From: Cordilura impudica
Lineage: Eukaryota > Arthropoda > Insecta > Diptera > Scathophagidae
Length of the DNA stretch: 64,000 nt
Assembly: GCA_963682025.1 (NCBI GenBank)
Contig: OY821517.1
Coordinates: forward strand, 52,775,662-52,839,661
Direction: 5' to 3'
The position numbers and the translations under genes were made by a program. The notes beneath the pieces are model-generated. The model was not told where the DNA came from and made no database searches. It worked only from the letters and a program-made list of their open reading frames with translations. Of this stretch, positions 9,695 through 20,514 are shown in pieces (position 1 is the stretch's first letter; every line of letters starts with the position of its first letter).

Positions 9695-10753
9695 ATTAGG
9701 GTGACAGCCAAATTTTTTTTTTGGAATTTCAATACGTGCGGGACGGATTATTATGACATTGGATCTAAAACTTTAGTGCGCAAAATTTAAGCCAAATCGG
9801 ACAATGCTTTCTGGACGCGCATTGAGTTCAAAGTTCAAATATGCATTTATATGTAAAAATGATCAAAAAAATCATTTTTCACCAAAACTTTGATATTAAT
9901 AATTGCGCTTCGATTAAATTAATTAATGAACCATAATTTACAGTAAATTATCCTTCCAATAAAACAACAAAATCTTTTATCGGTTGAAAAACATCGAAGT
10001 TATATCAAGTTCCCCAGGCAATAAATGCGCGGCAGACCAGTTGATTAAGAAAATCGAGCTCACATTTTTAAAGACATTGAAATAATTTACAACAACACCA
10101 CTTTTGCATTCTTCTGATCCCTAAATAATCATATATAAGGTATCTTGCATATCGCCTATTGTTATGCCGTTCTAAATTAATGTCAAAACGGTACGTATTT
10201 TTTAACAGTATTTCAAAATCTCCAATTTTACTTTTTCAAAAATTTTGTTCAAGAAGCCTTTAGAAATCAACGATTGGACCTCAAAGTCTTCTTAACAAAA
10301 TATATGTGATTAAAAATGCCAAATATTGTAGGTATCCTATTCTTAACTTGGCGAGGGCAGTGTTTTTATTTCAGAGGATTTGAAGAAAAATATGATTTTT
10401 CACACCTTTTCAACTTTTAGGCTACATCTTTTTGGTGTTTTCATATTTTGAATATCTTTTATCAAAATATTATATTACTTGATATAAGTTCTTAATCTCG
10501 TAAATTAAGGTTAAATTGAAACACTATAAACTGTCCCTCTTTAAGGTCAAATCCAAATTTAAGGAGATAGATTTTTATAAAACAAAATATCAAAATAATA
10601 TATATTTGTAGAAAGATTTCGATAAGACTTGTTATCCGATTTGGCCCAAATTTTGTGCACTAATATTTTAGATCCAGTGTCACAATAATCCGACCCGCAC
10701 ACCTCAAAATTCGACCAAAAATTTTTTTTCATACAAACCACTCTCACCCTAAT
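9695..10753. mobile_element. 1.06 kb element with long terminal inverted repeats
   Basis: The ends ATTAGGGTGA and TCACCCTAAT are the outer part of arms more than 100 bp long. The left arm carries GCGGGACGGATTATTATGAC and GGATCTAAAACTTTAGTGC. The right arm (10620-10753) carries the same in reverse complement with a few changes. The interior has no convincing coding frame, so it is probably a non-autonomous foldback or MITE-like element. It splits the surrounding degenerate repeat: AAATTTACC on the left and ATTTACATACCTGCC on the right suggest a possible imperfect target duplication, which I cannot fix. The superfamily is unknown. Confidence 0.75.
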
Positions 10754-10756
10754 TTA

Positions 10757-10860
10757 CATACCTGCCAAATACACATAAAGAATTTCATAAAAATCGATCA
10801 AGTCGTTTCGGAGGAGTACGATCACAAACACCGTGACACGAGAATTTCATATATGTATAT
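10757..10860 (+). repeat. 3' end segment of dispersed repeat
   Basis: CAAACACCGTGACACGAGAA preceded by GTCGTTTCGGAGGAGTACG is a phrase I recognise from the 3' part of common insect repeats. Together with the tandem array before 9695 it is the host of the long-TIR element. Confidence 0.5.
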
Positions 10861-10896
10861 AGGTGTTATATGGTTCTTGATCTTTCCGTAACCATC

Positions 10897-11050
10897 GTAT
10901 TCATCTGATTTAATACCGTACGAATTCTGGCTATTCAATAAATTCAAAAGACCACTCCGGCAACACCGTTTTGAATCGATTAAGGAGATGAAAGCCGAAT
11001 CACTGCATGCCATTCCGGAAATCGACTTTAATGACTATTTCGACAATATT
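10897..11050 (+). pseudogene. Mariner transposase C-terminal fragment
   Basis: The frame starting at TAT 10897 reads YSSDLIPYEFWLFNKFK, then RPLRQHRFESIKEMKAES and LHAIPEIDFNDYF. This is the C-terminal end of a classical mariner (DD34D) transposase: the usual YSPDLAPSD-F-LF motif contains the third catalytic Asp, and here that Asp is replaced (SDLIPYEF), so the fragment is dead. The rest of the enzyme and any TIRs are missing. Its style differs from the DD41D mariner at 22946-24236, so it represents a different mariner lineage. Confidence 0.85.
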
Positions 11051-11094
11051 TTTATTTTAATTTTAGGGAAATCAATATTTAGTTTGTTTACTTG

Positions 11095-11270
11095 TACTCA
11101 ATTGTCATAGTGAATAGCATTTTCGTAAATACAATTAATATTTTAATTGAAAAAGCACCAACAACCGATTAAGTTAATATAATAAATATTTTTTTAATTA
11201 AAATTTTCAACACTCAACAATTTTTCTTTTTGTTATATTGAACAACAAAATTGTTAACAAAAAACCACTA
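11095..11270 (+). repeat. AT-rich dispersed repeat, copy 1
   Basis: Matches about 50990-51145 in order: CATTTTCGTAAATACAA, GAAAAAGCACC and ATATTGAACAACAAA followed by TTGTTAACA. It has no coding content and is of unknown class. Confidence 0.6.
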
Positions 11271-11271
11271 T

Positions 11272-11770
11272 ATTTATACCCTCCACTCCAGTGTGCAGAG
11301 GGTATATATAAGTTTGTCATTCCGTTTGTAATAATTAGAAAAAAAATTCTGGACCCCATAAAATATATATATTTGTGATCCTTATAACAAGCGAAGTTGA
11401 TATAACGATGTCCGTCTGTCCGTCTGTCCGTCTGTCCGTCTGTCCGTCTGTCCGTCTGTGGAAATCACGATGACGGCTTCAATCGGATAGCTAGGGTGCT
11501 CCCTGGTATAAAAAATGATTCACTAACATCCTGAGAAGTTTGCTATTTAAAATCGTCCAAATCGGTTAATCTGGTCCCGAGAATTGAGCGAAGAACTAAA
11601 AAGTCATGAGAAAATATGATTTGAATATGTGTTCTTGTGATAACGCCCTCAATAGGGCAGATAGGGCGCTTGTTTTTAGTGAGAATGATTCACTAACATC
11701 TTGAAAAGGTTCCTGTTTTTAAATCATGACAATAGGTTTCATAGGTGCCGAGAAATCACTGAAAAGGTAA
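11272..11770 (+). mobile_element. GTCY repeat, subfamily B, 5' part
   Basis: Opens with the foldback TATACCCTCCACTCC ... GAGGGTATATA, followed by a run of (GTCCGTCT)n at about 11409-11458. An internal duplication follows: AATGATTCACTAACATC occurs at about 11513 and 11685 within two diverged 160-170 bp units that also share GAGAAAT/AATTGAGCG-type tails. This fits the dipteran mini-me type, which carries GTCY arrays. The element's other end may correspond to the subfamily B end at 16095-16305, but the two are not contiguous. Confidence 0.6.
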
Positions 11771-12353
11771 AAAAAAATATGACGTTTTCCTATATTGTTT
11801 TCCTAAATTTTGTATTTTGTCATAGCTGTGCATGTTGTTTTTGTGGTCGTTGTGTTAATAATATAAAAATTCATCAATATCAATATTTTTTGGTGTAATA
11901 TTTAAGTTAATTAATTAATAAAAGAAACTATATAAAATCAATACCAATATTCTGCGATTTTTATAACATCACAAAATGTTACAAATTGATACATACTACT
12001 GTTGCCAATATCAAAATACTATAAATAATATTCATATATTTTGTATATGTATGTATATCCATAATAAGCGCATATTAAAATAAATCGGTATTTTATTTTA
12101 TTTTTACAAAATTCTGAAATTTTTAGAGTTGAAAAAATAGTATGGTTTTAAGAGTTGTATTTTTAGTACATGTATAAACCCTGCATACTTGCTTTCAAAA
12201 GTAGTAGGTAGGTAGGCAAGCCATAAAATATTTATTTACCCTGTAAAAAAAATTGTTGTTTAGAAAAATACTATTTTTTGTCAGATGTTAAAAAAAGATG
12301 TTAATTAAGATAAATTTTTAAACTTTGTTATTTAATGTCGGGACGGAGGCAAA
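11771..12353. other. No gene recognised
   Basis: AT-rich sequence with short open frames only and nothing recognisable. Confidence 0.4.
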
Positions 12354-12611
12354 CGCCATTCCGAAAATTTTGTTTCAACAGTTATCCACATTAAGAATAA
12401 CCGCGGAGCTCAGCTCAATCAATGTGCAATGATCGAGCCTTGTCCTGGGAAACATGCGTTTATGCTTTTCTTAACACAAACGCCATTCCCAACTACCAAA
12501 AATTTTTGACACGAGCTATTCACATTATGAATAGTCGCGGAGCTCAACTCAATCATAGTGCAATGATGAAGCTTCGCCCTGGGAAACATATATTCATGCT
12601 TTTCTTAGCAC
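12354..12611 (+). repeat. 127 bp tandem duplication
   Basis: Two adjacent units each begin CGCCATTCC and contain CGCGGAGCTCA, CTCAATCA, GTGCAATGAT and CTGGGAAACAT, and end TTCATGCTTTTCTTA-type plus CACAAA. The units differ at about 15-20% of positions. The second unit carries a 71-codon open frame (ending ELLMAH), but the first does not preserve it, so coding is not supported. Confidence 0.75.
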
Positions 12612-12810
12612 AAACCGAACTTCTTATGGCACATTAAAAATAAACTAATTGAGAAGTACAATTCATCATTACGCTGTATTATAATACTATTTTCTTATTT
12701 TACTAGTAGCTAGTAAACAAACTGATCGTATCATTGTGAACGAAATAGAATTGAAATTGTATGCAGATTTGTTTTACTTAAAAAACCTGTTTCTACAGAT
12801 AGTGAATAAA

Positions 12811-13180
12811 ATCCCAGTAAGCATTTTATGCAATAAATGATCATGTAGAGTCTTTTTGACTCATATGTGCTATTAAAACAGTTATAAATGCGCCCTTTTG
12901 CTGTTCACAAAATATTCTTTTGTTGGGATTAAATATTACCTTACCCGCGAATCTTCTTGAGAGTCCTTTTTATCCGCTTTTCTAATCAGTTTCGACTCAT
13001 TTTTGAGTCTTATTTAATGTAATTTTTCTATAAATCACTTTCTAAGAGAAAGCAAAAATCATTATCTAGTCTTTTTCTAATAGCGCATGTGATTAAGCAG
13101 TTTTTAATTATCAAAAGTGCTCGAAGAAGACACAGTAAGGTATTTTTTGTTAAAACAATCTTCGAAATGATGACTGGGAT
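12811..13180. mobile_element. 370 bp TIR element, ATCCCAGT family copy 1
   Basis: Starts ATCCCAGTAAGCATTTTATG. The other end, read in reverse, is ATCCCAGTCATCATTTCG. Inside are short palindromes and repeats of a GACTCA motif (TTTTTGACTCATATG, CGACTCATTTTTGAGTC, AAAAAGACTA in reverse). The larger element at 46988-47810 shares the ATCCCARTAARCATTT start and the same architecture with a different inner motif. By analogy with that element the target duplication is probably AT. It is non-autonomous and its superfamily is unknown. Confidence 0.55.
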
Positions 13181-14008
13181 ATCGTATATTTTTGTTAACA
13201 CACAAACATATGCATAGCAGCACGAGTAAACCGAACTCAAATTGGCTTCTTATATGTATACAGCCGAACAAAAATGAAAATACTCACCAAAGAGTAAAGT
13301 AAGCAACAATTTCATTCAGTCTTATGGAAGCTTTTGAACAAAGCAAGTCTATGTCGCGTTGTCTTGTGAATTTTTACATTGTTTTTTAATAGGTACTAGT
13401 GATGCCAGGAGATTTTTTCAGAAATCTCTACGCTTATGAAAAAAATTCCCTTTTTTCCCTACACTACTTTTTTTAAAATTTATTTTTAATTTGTACAATT
13501 TCAATTATGTAAAAATAAAAAATAAGATAAAAATATCATGAGAATTACAAAAGAATAATATAAAAAACATACAGATATTATAAAAAAAATATTTTTGATA
13601 TGGTGTATTTTCCATATGTAAATTCAGTTTTACGATCCATACGTAATTCGGCGTGTGTGTCAAAATTGGCGTTTTACATACAATTCATCATTTTGCGATC
13701 AAACGTACATATGTATTTCCGTATGACATAACCTCTAAATGTAAACAACAGCTGATTTAATTTGTGAATTTACAAAAAGTTATTGCTAAAAATAAAGTAA
13801 TATATTTTTTATATTTTTTAATTGTTAATTAATATTAAACAATTTATTTTTCTTTCAATATTTATCTTTATAATTTACTCTGTTTTTCTTTCGCCACAAG
13901 CAGTATTGTATTTTAATATGGTTGTCATGCCAAAATAGAACCTGCTCTAATTGAAAAATTTACATATGTTTTGCCAAATGTGTTGTACATAAACAGTTTT
14001 TGAAAGGG
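13181..14008. other. No gene recognised
   Basis: AT-rich sequence, short open frames, no repeat or domain recognised. Confidence 0.4.
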
Positions 14009-14078
14009 TTCACACTATGTGTACAAATTGCATGTGCTAAAACAATAAGAAAAACACAAGCAAAACACATAGTGTGAA
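14009..14078. repeat. 70 bp perfect-arm hairpin
   Basis: TTCACACTATGTGT (14009-14022) and its exact reverse complement ACACATAGTGTGAA (14065-14078) flank a 42-base spacer. It may be a tiny foldback element. It has no T-run and no sign of a gene. Confidence 0.6.
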
Positions 14079-14146
14079 CGCAGCTTAATTAAAATGGCTT
14101 GCAAATGAGATGTTACAACTCAAACAGAATATTTGTTCTTGGTTTT

Positions 14147-15291
14147 CAGTGTTGCCGTTTTAGCTTTTTAGTTGCTAGATTTAGCAACTTTTTTTGTCGT
14201 TTAGCATCCAAAATTTATCAAAAGATGCTAGATGCTAACTTAGAATCTTTTATTAATAAAATGTTGCTTTTAGCATCTTTTAATGGTATTGATATGTTTT
14301 TATTTCTCAAAGTGTAGTACAGTAATTTTGTGTACTACTCCTTTTACCACTCTGCTCGTTTCTTTCAACAAATATAACAAAACAACAGTTTTTAATGAAT
14401 TTGAAAGTCGATTGCCAAAAAATATTATTGTATTAAAAAAATGCCAAAATTTTCAATACAAAACACATTAAAACGGGTAAAAGAACAGATAACCAATATA
14501 TTAGAAGAGTTTAAATTTATATCATCTGAAACAGAAAAAATTCAAATCCAATGGAGTTATATCACAGAACAAAACTGGGATACAACACTGAATACAACCT
14601 CTTTATGGATTGAAAAATTCTATTGGCGAAAATCCATTTTAGGAATCAATATTTGTGTTGTCTATATTAGTTTTGTCTTTCTCAAAAGCCGAAGTTGAAC
14701 GTTTGTTTAGCTTAATAGCTTTAGTTAAAAGCAAACTTCGAACAGAATAAAATCCGAGTTGTTATGTTCTGTAATACGTATAAAAGAAGGATTGAAATTG
14801 AAAAATTGGTGCTGTCACACTTACAATATACCGAGCGATGTCGTTGATAAGAGTCGATCGTCAGAAATATATCAGAGCCAAGAAGAACTTGAAGATGAAG
14901 ACATCACAGAAATGTTAGATTCCATAAACCAATTATTCTAATATAATCGTATCTTTTGATAATGTAATTTCTGTTATATTTTAAATAAAAAAAAAAAATC
15001 CCTCTAAAATTAAAAATATTTAATTTAAGTTTAAAATAAACTCAATTTGATGTTAATAAAAATTTCAGATGAAATCCAAAATAATTTTAATTAAAAATTA
15101 AAAAATATAAATCGAAACATATGTTTTATATTAATTTTTCGATTTAAAAACCAAAGAATTTATTAATAAGTATATAATTTTTCAGTATAAAGGTAATGAA
15201 ATTTGAAAAAAAAAAAATTTAGCATCCAGTACGTTTAAGCATCTTTTTTTGCAATTTAGCATCTTTACAATTTCAAATTATGGCAATACTG
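14147..15291 (+). mobile_element. Internally deleted hAT transposon
   Basis: The ends are CAGTGTTGCC and GGCAATACTG (CAGTATTGCC read inwards), the typical hAT terminal form. The flanks TTGGTTTT (14139-14146) and TTGGGTTT (15292-15299) are an 8 bp target duplication with one change, the hAT length. Sub-terminal copies of TTTAGCATC occur on both sides in opposite orientation (about 14200-14280 and 15220-15265), as expected for transposase-binding sites. At 1.15 kb it is much shorter than an autonomous hAT and keeps only the transposase C-terminus. Confidence 0.85.
14441..14944 (+). pseudogene. hAT transposase C-terminal dimerisation region
   Basis: Coding-like frames run from MPKFSIQNTLKRVKEQ through the sequence around 14660-14735, where LSFSKAEVERLFSLI plus VKSKLRTE matches the hAT C-terminal dimerisation domain (usual form: S-x-x-E-R-x-F-S, later K-x-x-L). 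A stop at the TAA after RTE (about 14748) and a frame change near 14670 break it. The final part (14759-14944) reads IRIKEGLKLKNW and ends acidic (QEELEDEDITEMLDSINQLF), stopping at TAA. The DDE catalytic core and the zinc finger are absent, so the protein cannot transpose DNA. Confidence 0.75.
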
Positions 15292-15296
15292 TTGGG

Positions 15297-15530
15297 TTTA
15301 AAAGATTTTTTATAACAGTGGTTATAAGCATGTATACTTAGATCTGATTTATCGCATTTTAATATATTTTCAAAAGCCTTGCATTTGCATTTATAGTCGT
15401 CACCTTTGACCTGCTCCAGCCATCCATTAGCTTCTCGTCTCTCAACTAACTGAAGCAAAATCTTTATGTTCTGTATTTCTTTGATGTGTTTTCAGCATCA
15501 TCGAAAAACGAATCGGACATTTTTCTAAAA
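15297..15530 (-). pseudogene. BED-type zinc finger fragment, N-terminus of a hAT-like transposase
   Basis: On the reverse strand an ATG near 15518 begins MSDSFFDDAENTSKK, meets a stop, and in the next frame continues NGWLEQVKGDDYKCKCK and KSDLSIHAYNHCYKK. The Cys-x-Cys and later His...His spacing, with the WL and SDL-x-x-H words, fits the BED zinc finger that opens many hAT transposases and binds their ends. It lies just outside the right TIR of the hAT at 14147-15291 and in the opposite orientation, so it belongs to another copy into which that element may have inserted. There is no continuation on the far side of the insertion. Confidence 0.5.
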
Positions 15531-16094
15531 TTAATTATGTTTCTAAATTAATTATGCTCAAATTTATAATATTTTAATGTTATGCACAAAACAGTGTTTT
15601 ATACTTGTCATTGTTATTAAAGAATCCACATATTTACTTCCTTCATATTATGGAGTTATTACCAGACTTAAAAAGACTTTAAAGTTTAAAATTGAAAAAA
15701 AATTATGCGATATTTAACAAATATATTCATAATAGTTTTGACTGAAATTTTTGGCAGTTTTAGTTTTGCCTTGTATCAGTAAAATGTTCAGATATTAACT
15801 AAAAAAAAACAGTTTGTTAAATATTTTCATCTTAATTATCTTAATTAATTTAAAGACACAAAGATAGATTTAATACAATAAAAAGAAGTAAGAGTTGAAA
15901 GTTGATCTATGCGGACTCACAAATGTGCCCTATACTAATAGGTCTGGAAAATTGAAAAGGATTGTAAAAAATAAAATGCACCTTTATATTAAAAAATTTA
16001 AATTAAAAAGAAAATTACAAAATAAACCATTTACCTGGTTAAACTTAATATTGTTTGTAATTATCTGGATCAGGTTAGTATTTAAAATGGGATA
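15531..16094. other. No gene recognised
   Basis: AT-rich sequence; the 66-codon lysine-rich frame at 15895-16095 has no recognisable feature. Confidence 0.4.
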
Positions 16095-16305
16095 AATCGG
16101 GAGTCATTCTGCCAATTTATGACCTAAAATATGTAGACACCTCTATAAAATGCTGAAAATTCAGAGCATTTGTTGTAATAATTCAGTAATAGGTTTATCA
16201 AAGTGTTTACATATTCAATAGTGCAAGAAGTCCAGATATTAATGTAAACGTAAAACCCAGGTGGAGGGCATCAAAGATTCGGCATAGCCGAATTTAACAC
16301 TCTTA
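16095..16305 (+). mobile_element. GTCY repeat, subfamily B, 3' end
   Basis: Ends GATTCGGCATAGCCGAAT (a hairpin) followed by AACACTCTTACTTGTT. The CTTACTTGTT end is shared with the main GTCY family in this window (19237, 39280, 44967), while the hairpin differs, so this is a related subfamily. Only the terminal part is present. Confidence 0.6.
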
Positions 16306-16660
16306 CTTGTTTAATAATGATTTCGTCATATTGAGTAATTATATTGTTACAATTTAATCACATATATTTTTCTACAGAGGCTTTGTCAAATTGACAAATA
16401 ATTTGTTACAATCTACTGAATTTTTTGATTTTTATATAATGAAAAATAAAAAAAAATCAATTTTTTCTTCGAACGAGTTTTTTTTATTTTTTCTAATTAT
16501 ATTATTAATAATATTAATAATTATGTACAACAGATTATATATTATTATTAATAATTTTTATAAATGGGTTGGAATTGTTAAATATTTTAATTTTGCAGAT
16601 TTTAATCAAATGCCAACAATTTCTGTTAAATTACTTAATAACTTTTGAAATTTTTTTCTG
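16306..16660. other. No gene recognised
   Basis: Very AT-rich. The 85-codon frame here is low complexity (runs of Ile, Leu and Asn) and is not credible as a gene. Confidence 0.4.
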
Positions 16661-16679
16661 TGCACACAGAAAGTGTTTC

Positions 16680-17005
16680 TCTTTCGGAAAGAAAAACTTT
16701 GACCGTAACAGTATGACCATATCTTTGAATAAGTAATTTCCACACTGTGACTAGATGGATGTGCAATTCTCATGGGGTATCTGTGAATTACACAGTACAA
16801 CACATGATTTTGGGACTCAATTCTGATAATTGCACCTGAAAGTAGACCCAAAAATAAGAACTTCTGCATCATTCGTTTTGTCAAGTTGGCTGCCAATAAA
16901 ATTTAATGGTCATACGAATTTTTTTGCTGAAGGTGGATTTTTATCACTTTTTGTTTTTTTAACACGGTTATAACTCGGTAACCGTACGGAATATCTCTTT
17001 TTTTA
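16680..17005 (-). repeat. Dispersed repeat, copy 2
   Basis: The reverse complement of the repeat at 3192-3425, from AACACGGTTATAACTCGG and GGTAACCGTAC at its right end back to GGACTCAATTCTGATAATTG. This copy extends further left (to about 16680) than copy 1. A 96-codon frame on this strand (AANLTKRMMQKFLFLG...) is not conserved in copy 1 and is not taken as coding. Confidence 0.65.
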
Positions 17006-17159
17006 TATCATATTCTTTTGAATAAATTGTCTTTTATTAGCTTTGAGTCATTTGTGGGTCTTCTTATTTTATTCAATATAGATGGTTTTTATTATTAAAA
17101 CAATTTTATAACAAAATTGGTTAAAAATTTTTTTAATTCATATTCGCGGACAATAAGCA

Positions 17160-18267
17160 GATAATTGCATCAAAGATATATCACAATAGATCATTTTGAT
17201 CACAGGAGCACTGACGCTTTAAATAAATAAAAAAAATAACCGAATTATATTTCTTAAATTCTACATAGTGGTTTCATCGAGTTTAATAGAAAAACCCGTT
17301 TTCGGTAATTTTTATTAAAAATATCTTAAAATCCAAAGTTGGCCCTGGCAAATAATGGGTTAACGTTCCCAGATTTATCTCAGATTTTAGGAACGAAAAT
17401 TCTACATATTTATTTATTATATTTAAGGTGTCTCATCTTAAAATTCAACAGCACTTACAAAATATTTGGATTTTTTGAATAAATTGTCTTTTATTAGATT
17501 GGGGTCATATGTTACCCCAATTCCAAAGGGTTAATGGGGTCATATTATCTTTTTCCGAAACCCTAGGCTATTAAGATAAAATATTATATTTAAAAGGTCT
17601 CAAGTGATGAATTTTTGATACAAAATATTTAGAAATAGTACATTTACAGAATATTTTACAAAAATCCCATTTTTCTCGAAATCCGCAAAAATAAAATCCT
17701 TGCCAAAAAAATTCTGGGAGAGGGATTCACCTAAAAATTCATACAGTTAATCTATAACATGCATTCAACAAGACCTTAAAGAGCTAGATCAATTTTTGTA
17801 AATTTTGTTTAAGAAAATAAAATAATACTTAATATCTGAGTACTTACAGGTATAGGGACTAAAAAAAATGTTGGCTTTAATTAATTTCTTAAAGTTGAAA
17901 AAAATGCCATCAAATGTCATGACCTAGTTTTTTTTTTGGCACAAAAGTGGTCTGGGGCATTTGCTATTTCTTGGCGAATTTTCATACGATTTTAAAGTTT
18001 TATAGCTTTTTGAAAAGATAATTGTTAAATATATAACAATTTGTTGGAAGAATTGAACTATAGAACGAAATTTTCGTAAAATCTGAAAAAAAAAGTCATA
18101 TTTTCCCCATATAAACACACTTGAAATTTTCAATCGCGTTGAGCCACCTCTAAATGTTTTTGGATTGGCCCAAAACTTTGTATTTCTCAGTTTTTTTTTA
18201 TTCGCATATTTCTAGGGGGCGGCCCAGTCAATAACTCACAATTTTTTTTTTTTTTTTGACCACCCTA
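17160..18267 (+). mobile_element. Repeat family R3, copy 1
   Basis: About 1.1 kb shared in order with 55140-56203 and partly with 45178-45882. Landmarks are GTGGTTTCATCGAGTTTA, AATTGTCTTTTATTAG plus GGGTCATAT, TTCTCGAAATCCGCAAA, CACAAAAGTGGTCTGGGG, CCATATAAACACAC and a 3' end in ATATTTCTAGGGGG ... CACCCTA. No protein is supported. The shared CACCCTA(A) end suggests a real element terminus, but a matching left terminus was not found. Confidence 0.6.
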
Positions 18268-18436
18268 GTGCGCATAAGCCATTTATATGATTTATGAATA
18301 AGAAGCAGAATCTGCTACAATTCGCTTTGTTTGAGGCTTAGGGAGGGTCACACGTGATATTAGCTTTTAGCTAGTGGCTCACTACAGCTTATGAGGCCCT
18401 TACTGCCGATCACTAATATGAATCAATAACCTGTTT

Positions 18437-19237
18437 TTATACCCTATACCACTACGTGGCCGGGGTATAATGAGTTCGTCTGCTGTTCGTAACTATCAAA
18501 AATATTTGACCTAGATCCAACTTTTATTATATCGATCGACTAAGAAACACTTTCTGAGTCGATTCAGCGATATCCGTCCATCCGTCCGTCTGTCCGTCCG
18601 TCCGTCTGTGTGTCCATGTAAATTTTGTAATGAAACTACAGGTCGCAAATATAAATATATTTTGATGAAATTTTGTTTGTGTACTTCTGTTAGCCTTCGG
18701 ATGAACGCTGTTGAAATTTCTGCAAATCGGTTCATGTTCAGACCTAGTCCCCATACAAATGACCCCTATGAGATCGACTTAAATTGCCATAATATCCAAA
18801 TTATCATATAGATCTCGGTCGAATTGGGTCTGAGTATGTATATTACATCCATTTATCAGTATTCCAAAAATAAACCCTATAGGATATTTCTTAGTCACAG
18901 CACCCATATAAAACTGCTTCCCGATCTTCAATCAAAAAACAAAAATATTGCACAGATTTCTCTCAAATTTAGTTTGTTTATGTTTTTGCAAAAATAAGTG
19001 GCCTCACTAAATATGGTCGGACCCGGTCCATTTTTCGATGTAGCCCCATATAAATATAACAGCCGATATGAACTTTCTCATATCCGAAGACAAAAAATTT
19101 GATTACAATGCCACTCAAATTTGGTTTAGGCTTTTTTTCTATATTTAATTAGTTGGATCTTAGAGATAGTGTCTCTAAACGCATAGTATAGGCTATTGTA
19201 AAGTCGGTTTAGACCAACTATAGTTTTCTTACTTGTT
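18437..19237 (+). mobile_element. GTCY (mini-me-like) repeat, full-length copy
   Basis: Begins TTATACCCTATACCACTACG with a foldback (GGGGTATAA), has a (GTCC)n/(GTCT)n array at about 18576-18612 and GTCGCAAATATAAATATATT. It ends with an imperfect palindrome (GTCGGTTTAGACCAAC) followed by TTTTCTTACTTGTT. The same ends bound the full copies at 38500-39280 and 44196-44967. It has no coding capacity. The array of GTCY tetranucleotides matches the published description of dipteran mini-me elements, known to me from memory. Confidence 0.75.
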
Positions 19238-20514
19238 CCTATAACTTTTTTATTGAATAATACATACAGTAAATGTCAGCTGTTCTTATCAAAAACTTGT
19301 CCGAAGAAAAATTCATTCAATATCAGTTGTGACGACAAATATAGTGATTGCCATTGCGATTTCTGCAAAAAAAAGTATAAAATTTTTCAAGATTTCTTTT
19401 GATTACCGAGGTGCTTTGCAAAATATTCAAAGTTCTTATACTAATCATAATTAGAACTATTTTTCCTCTGTATTTTCTTTAGATGCATGTAACTAATTTT
19501 ATTTCTTTAAAAAGTCTACAACTTTATTTGAATTAAAATTACATAAATAAAATAAAGCAGACTAAATATTAATTTAAAACAAAAGAAACAATATATTCCC
19601 ACATAAATTTTTATCACCCTGGGCTTTTATCGTTTCCAAAGTGTCAACGGACCATTAGATAACGTCCATTAACTAAAACGTCAACTCATTAAGACTTTAA
19701 TAAATTTAAATAAATGTACTAATGCAATTTTCTCTTAATTACTTTTTATACGAGTTGATTTGAAATCCCTACTCATGCAACAACTCAATCTAACAAATGT
19801 TTAATAATTTATTACTGCAACACATGTGAACATAAACATACGAGTTCGAGTACTTGAACAATATCATCATCATTATAATATTCTATTGTAAATACTCGTA
19901 CAATGATACGCAAATGCATTTAAAAAATGCTGGTGATATGTTAACAATAATAACAATTTTTGGGAAAATGTAAAATATCATTGATATTTATTCAACAATA
20001 AGTTCGCAAGTACACATATGAGTTCTCGTCGGTAAATGGTGCTGGCTGGCATCAACGATATGGCAGAATGTTTGCCATTATTAAATGATTAAACACGATG
20101 GCCTTTTGTTGAAAATTAATTTACCGTATTGGAGAGTGTAACAAGGGGAAACTACTCGTATTGTTGCAAAAAAAAAATTATTGCTATTAAAACGCTATTT
20201 AAATATATGAGTATTCGTAGTTTGATAATAGCTTTTGCATAGTATTAAATTGGGAAAAGAATACATAAATATTAAGTTTAGTTAATAGACATAAAAGCGA
20301 AACGAAATTAACTGTCATTTTAACAGTCAAATTGATAAGGGTGTTTGTTGCTTTATAATGAGAAACATAGAAATTGATCATAAGAAAGTAAAGAGAATTT
20401 TTTATAATTTAGAAAATATGAATATGATATGATATTTTTTCAAAACTAAACATTTCTTGTGAGTTCAAAATCAGATAAAAATGTGATTAAAAGTTCTGTT
20501 CGAAATGTAAGCAC
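19238..20514. other. No gene recognised
   Basis: AT-rich, apparently single-copy DNA. Short frames only. Confidence 0.4.

Noticed and set aside
12422..12637. 71-codon frame in the tandem duplication
   Set aside because: The frame is not kept in the other unit, so the similarity is at DNA level only.
16391..16648. 85-codon frame with apparent membrane segments
   Set aside because: Isoleucine/leucine/asparagine runs arise from local AT-richness; no neighbouring signals or homology.
18560..18612. Possible CRISPR-like or regulatory array (GTCC/GTCT repeats)
   Set aside because: Short tetranucleotide repeats without spacers, present in many copies of one dispersed element; a microsatellite inside a mobile repeat.
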